A stretch of 14,327 bases of DNA from Pelomicrobium sp036803785 (GTDB lineage Bacteria > Pseudomonadota > Gammaproteobacteria > Burkholderiales > UBA6910), in the NCBI RefSeq assembly GCF_036803785.1, contig NZ_DAIRTR010000079.1, positions 1-14,327 on the forward strand, written 5' to 3'. The notes beneath the pieces are model-generated. The model saw only the letters and a program-made list of their open reading frames with translations. It was not told the origin of the DNA and did not search any database. A program made the translations under genes and the position numbers. Positions 13,382-14,327 of this stretch are shown here, piece after piece. How positions within the stretch are numbered: position 1 is the first letter of the stretch; every line of letters starts with the position of its first letter.

Positions 13382-14327
13382 TTAAGCCCGCTTCTTCTGC
13401 TCTGGCCTTGGCGTGCAGGAGAGACCCCGTTTGAGATGCACCAGCAGGAGAGAAATCGCCGCCGGGGTCACCCCCGAGATCCGGGCCGCCTGGCCTAGCG
13501 TTTCGGGCCGGTGGAGGTTCAACTTTTGCTGCACCTCCACCGACAGTCCGCGCACCGTGGTGTAGTCCAGATCTTGGGGCAGGCGGGTCGATTCCAGGCT
13601 GCGCTGACGCGCCACCTCATCCCTCTGCCGCTCGATGTACCCATGGTACTTGGCCTGGATCTCCACCTGTTCGGCGGCTTGGGTATCCTCCAGCCCAGGC
13701 CCCACGCCGGGCAGGGTCATCAGGCGGCGGTACGTGACCTCCGGCCGCCGCAATAGCTCCAGGGCAGAGACCTCCCGCTCCAAGGGTTTGCCGAAAAGAC
13801 GCGCTTGCGCCTGCGGATCCAGCAAGCGCGGGTTGACCCAGGTATTCTTGAGCCGCTCCTGCTCCCGGGCGATGGCGTCCCGCTTGCGGCAGAAGCGCTC
13901 CCAGCGCACGTCGTCCACCAGACCGAGCCGCCGCCCGGTTTCGGTGAGCCGCAGATCCGCATTGTCCTCCCGCAGGCTCAAGCGGTATTCGGCCCGGCTC
14001 GTGAACATGCGATAGGGCTCGGTCACACCCCGCGTGATGAGGTCGTCCACCAGGACCCCCAGGTAGGCCTCGTCCCGGCGTGGGCTCCAGGGCTCCCGCT
14101 CCTGGACCTTAAGCGCTGCATTGATCCCCGCAAGCAGGCCCTGAGCCGCCGCCTCTTCGTAGCCCGTGGTGCCGTTGATCTGTCCGGCGAAGAACAGCCC
14201 CTCGATCTGTTTCGTCTCTAGGGAGCTCTTGAGCCACCGCGGATCGAAATAATCGTATTCGATGGCGTAACCGGGCCGGGTGATGTGGGCATTTTCCAAG
14301 CCGCGAATGGAGCGCACCACCGCCAAT
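13382..14327 (-). CDS. mnmG: tRNA uridine-5-carboxymethylaminomethyl modification enzyme MnmG (GidA), C-terminal half
   Basis: MnmG, with MnmE, adds the carboxymethylaminomethyl group to U34 of certain tRNAs, using FAD and a folate. Only the last 314-315 codons are here; the gene runs off the right edge, so about half of the roughly 630-residue protein is missing, including the N-terminal FAD-binding loop. The fragment has the signatures of this half: GLFFAGQINGTTGYEEAAAQG, which closes the FAD domain, and RMFTSRAEYRLSLREDNADLRLT, the conserved block after it. The C-terminal helical domain, used to contact MnmE and tRNA, ends AEQKKRA-type normal sequence before a TAA. The apparent first codon TTG at 14326 is just the window edge, not a start. 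It is followed 35 bp later by rsmG, the common mnmG-rsmG pair. Confidence 0.96.
   Translation of the reverse strand, partial: LAVVRSIRGLENAHITRPGYAIEYDYFDPRWLKSSLETKQIEGLFFAGQINGTTGYEEAAAQGLLAGINAALKVQEREPWSPRRDEAYLGVLVDDLITRGVTEPYRMFTSRAEYRLSLREDNADLRLTETGRRLGLVDDVRWERFCRKRDAIAREQERLKNTWVNPRLLDPQAQARLFGKPLEREVSALELLRRPEVTYRRLMTLPGVGPGLEDTQAAEQVEIQAKYHGYIERQRDEVARQRSLESTRLPQDLDYTTVRGLSVEVQQKLNLHRPETLGQAARISGVTPAAISLLLVHLKRGLSCTPRPEQKKRA

Overview
The window is a stretch of conserved proteobacterial chromosome of about 65% G+C, with every gene on the minus strand. Read in the direction of transcription (right to left) the order is mnmG (3' part only), rsmG, parA, parB, atpI-B-E-F-H-A-G-D-C, glmU, glmS. 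Linkage of mnmG-rsmG-parAB to the ATP synthase operon, followed by glmU-glmS, is typical of Beta- and Gammaproteobacteria. The proteins resemble their E. coli counterparts closely in length and motifs (AtpA 513 aa, AtpF 156 aa, GlmS 609 aa). I favour a high-GC betaproteobacterium or a related gammaproteobacterium; the genus cannot be read from the sequence. A run of exactly 100 N shows that this is a draft scaffold.

Right part (11046-14327): tRNA wobble modification (MnmG), 16S rRNA m7G methylation (RsmG) and chromosome partitioning (ParA, ParB) form one compact set with gaps of 16-35 bp. This set commonly lies near the replication origin, but I found no parS site or DnaA-box cluster here.

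Middle (3678-11045): after a 41-bp AT-rich patch and a good sigma70-like promoter (10928-10957) comes the nine-gene F1Fo ATP synthase operon. The membrane sector (AtpB, AtpE, AtpF, with the assembly factor AtpI) comes first, then the F1 sector (AtpH, A, G, D, C). The genes are tightly packed (ATGA overlap atpI/atpB; gaps of 7-59 bp) except between atpG and atpD. That gap is 359 bp on the scaffold and holds a 96-bp tandem repeat array broken by the N run. The array is the one unusual element of the window: it contains the atpG stop codon, has a unit length divisible by three, can form hairpins and is rich in GATC. A likely hairpin terminator follows atpC.

Left part (1-3545): GlmU and GlmS make UDP-GlcNAc for peptidoglycan and LPS, and the pair ends at a hairpin after glmS. 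The first 248 bp hold no gene I can support.

Apart from the atpG-atpD repeat array I see no sign of a new system; the rest is well-known housekeeping DNA.
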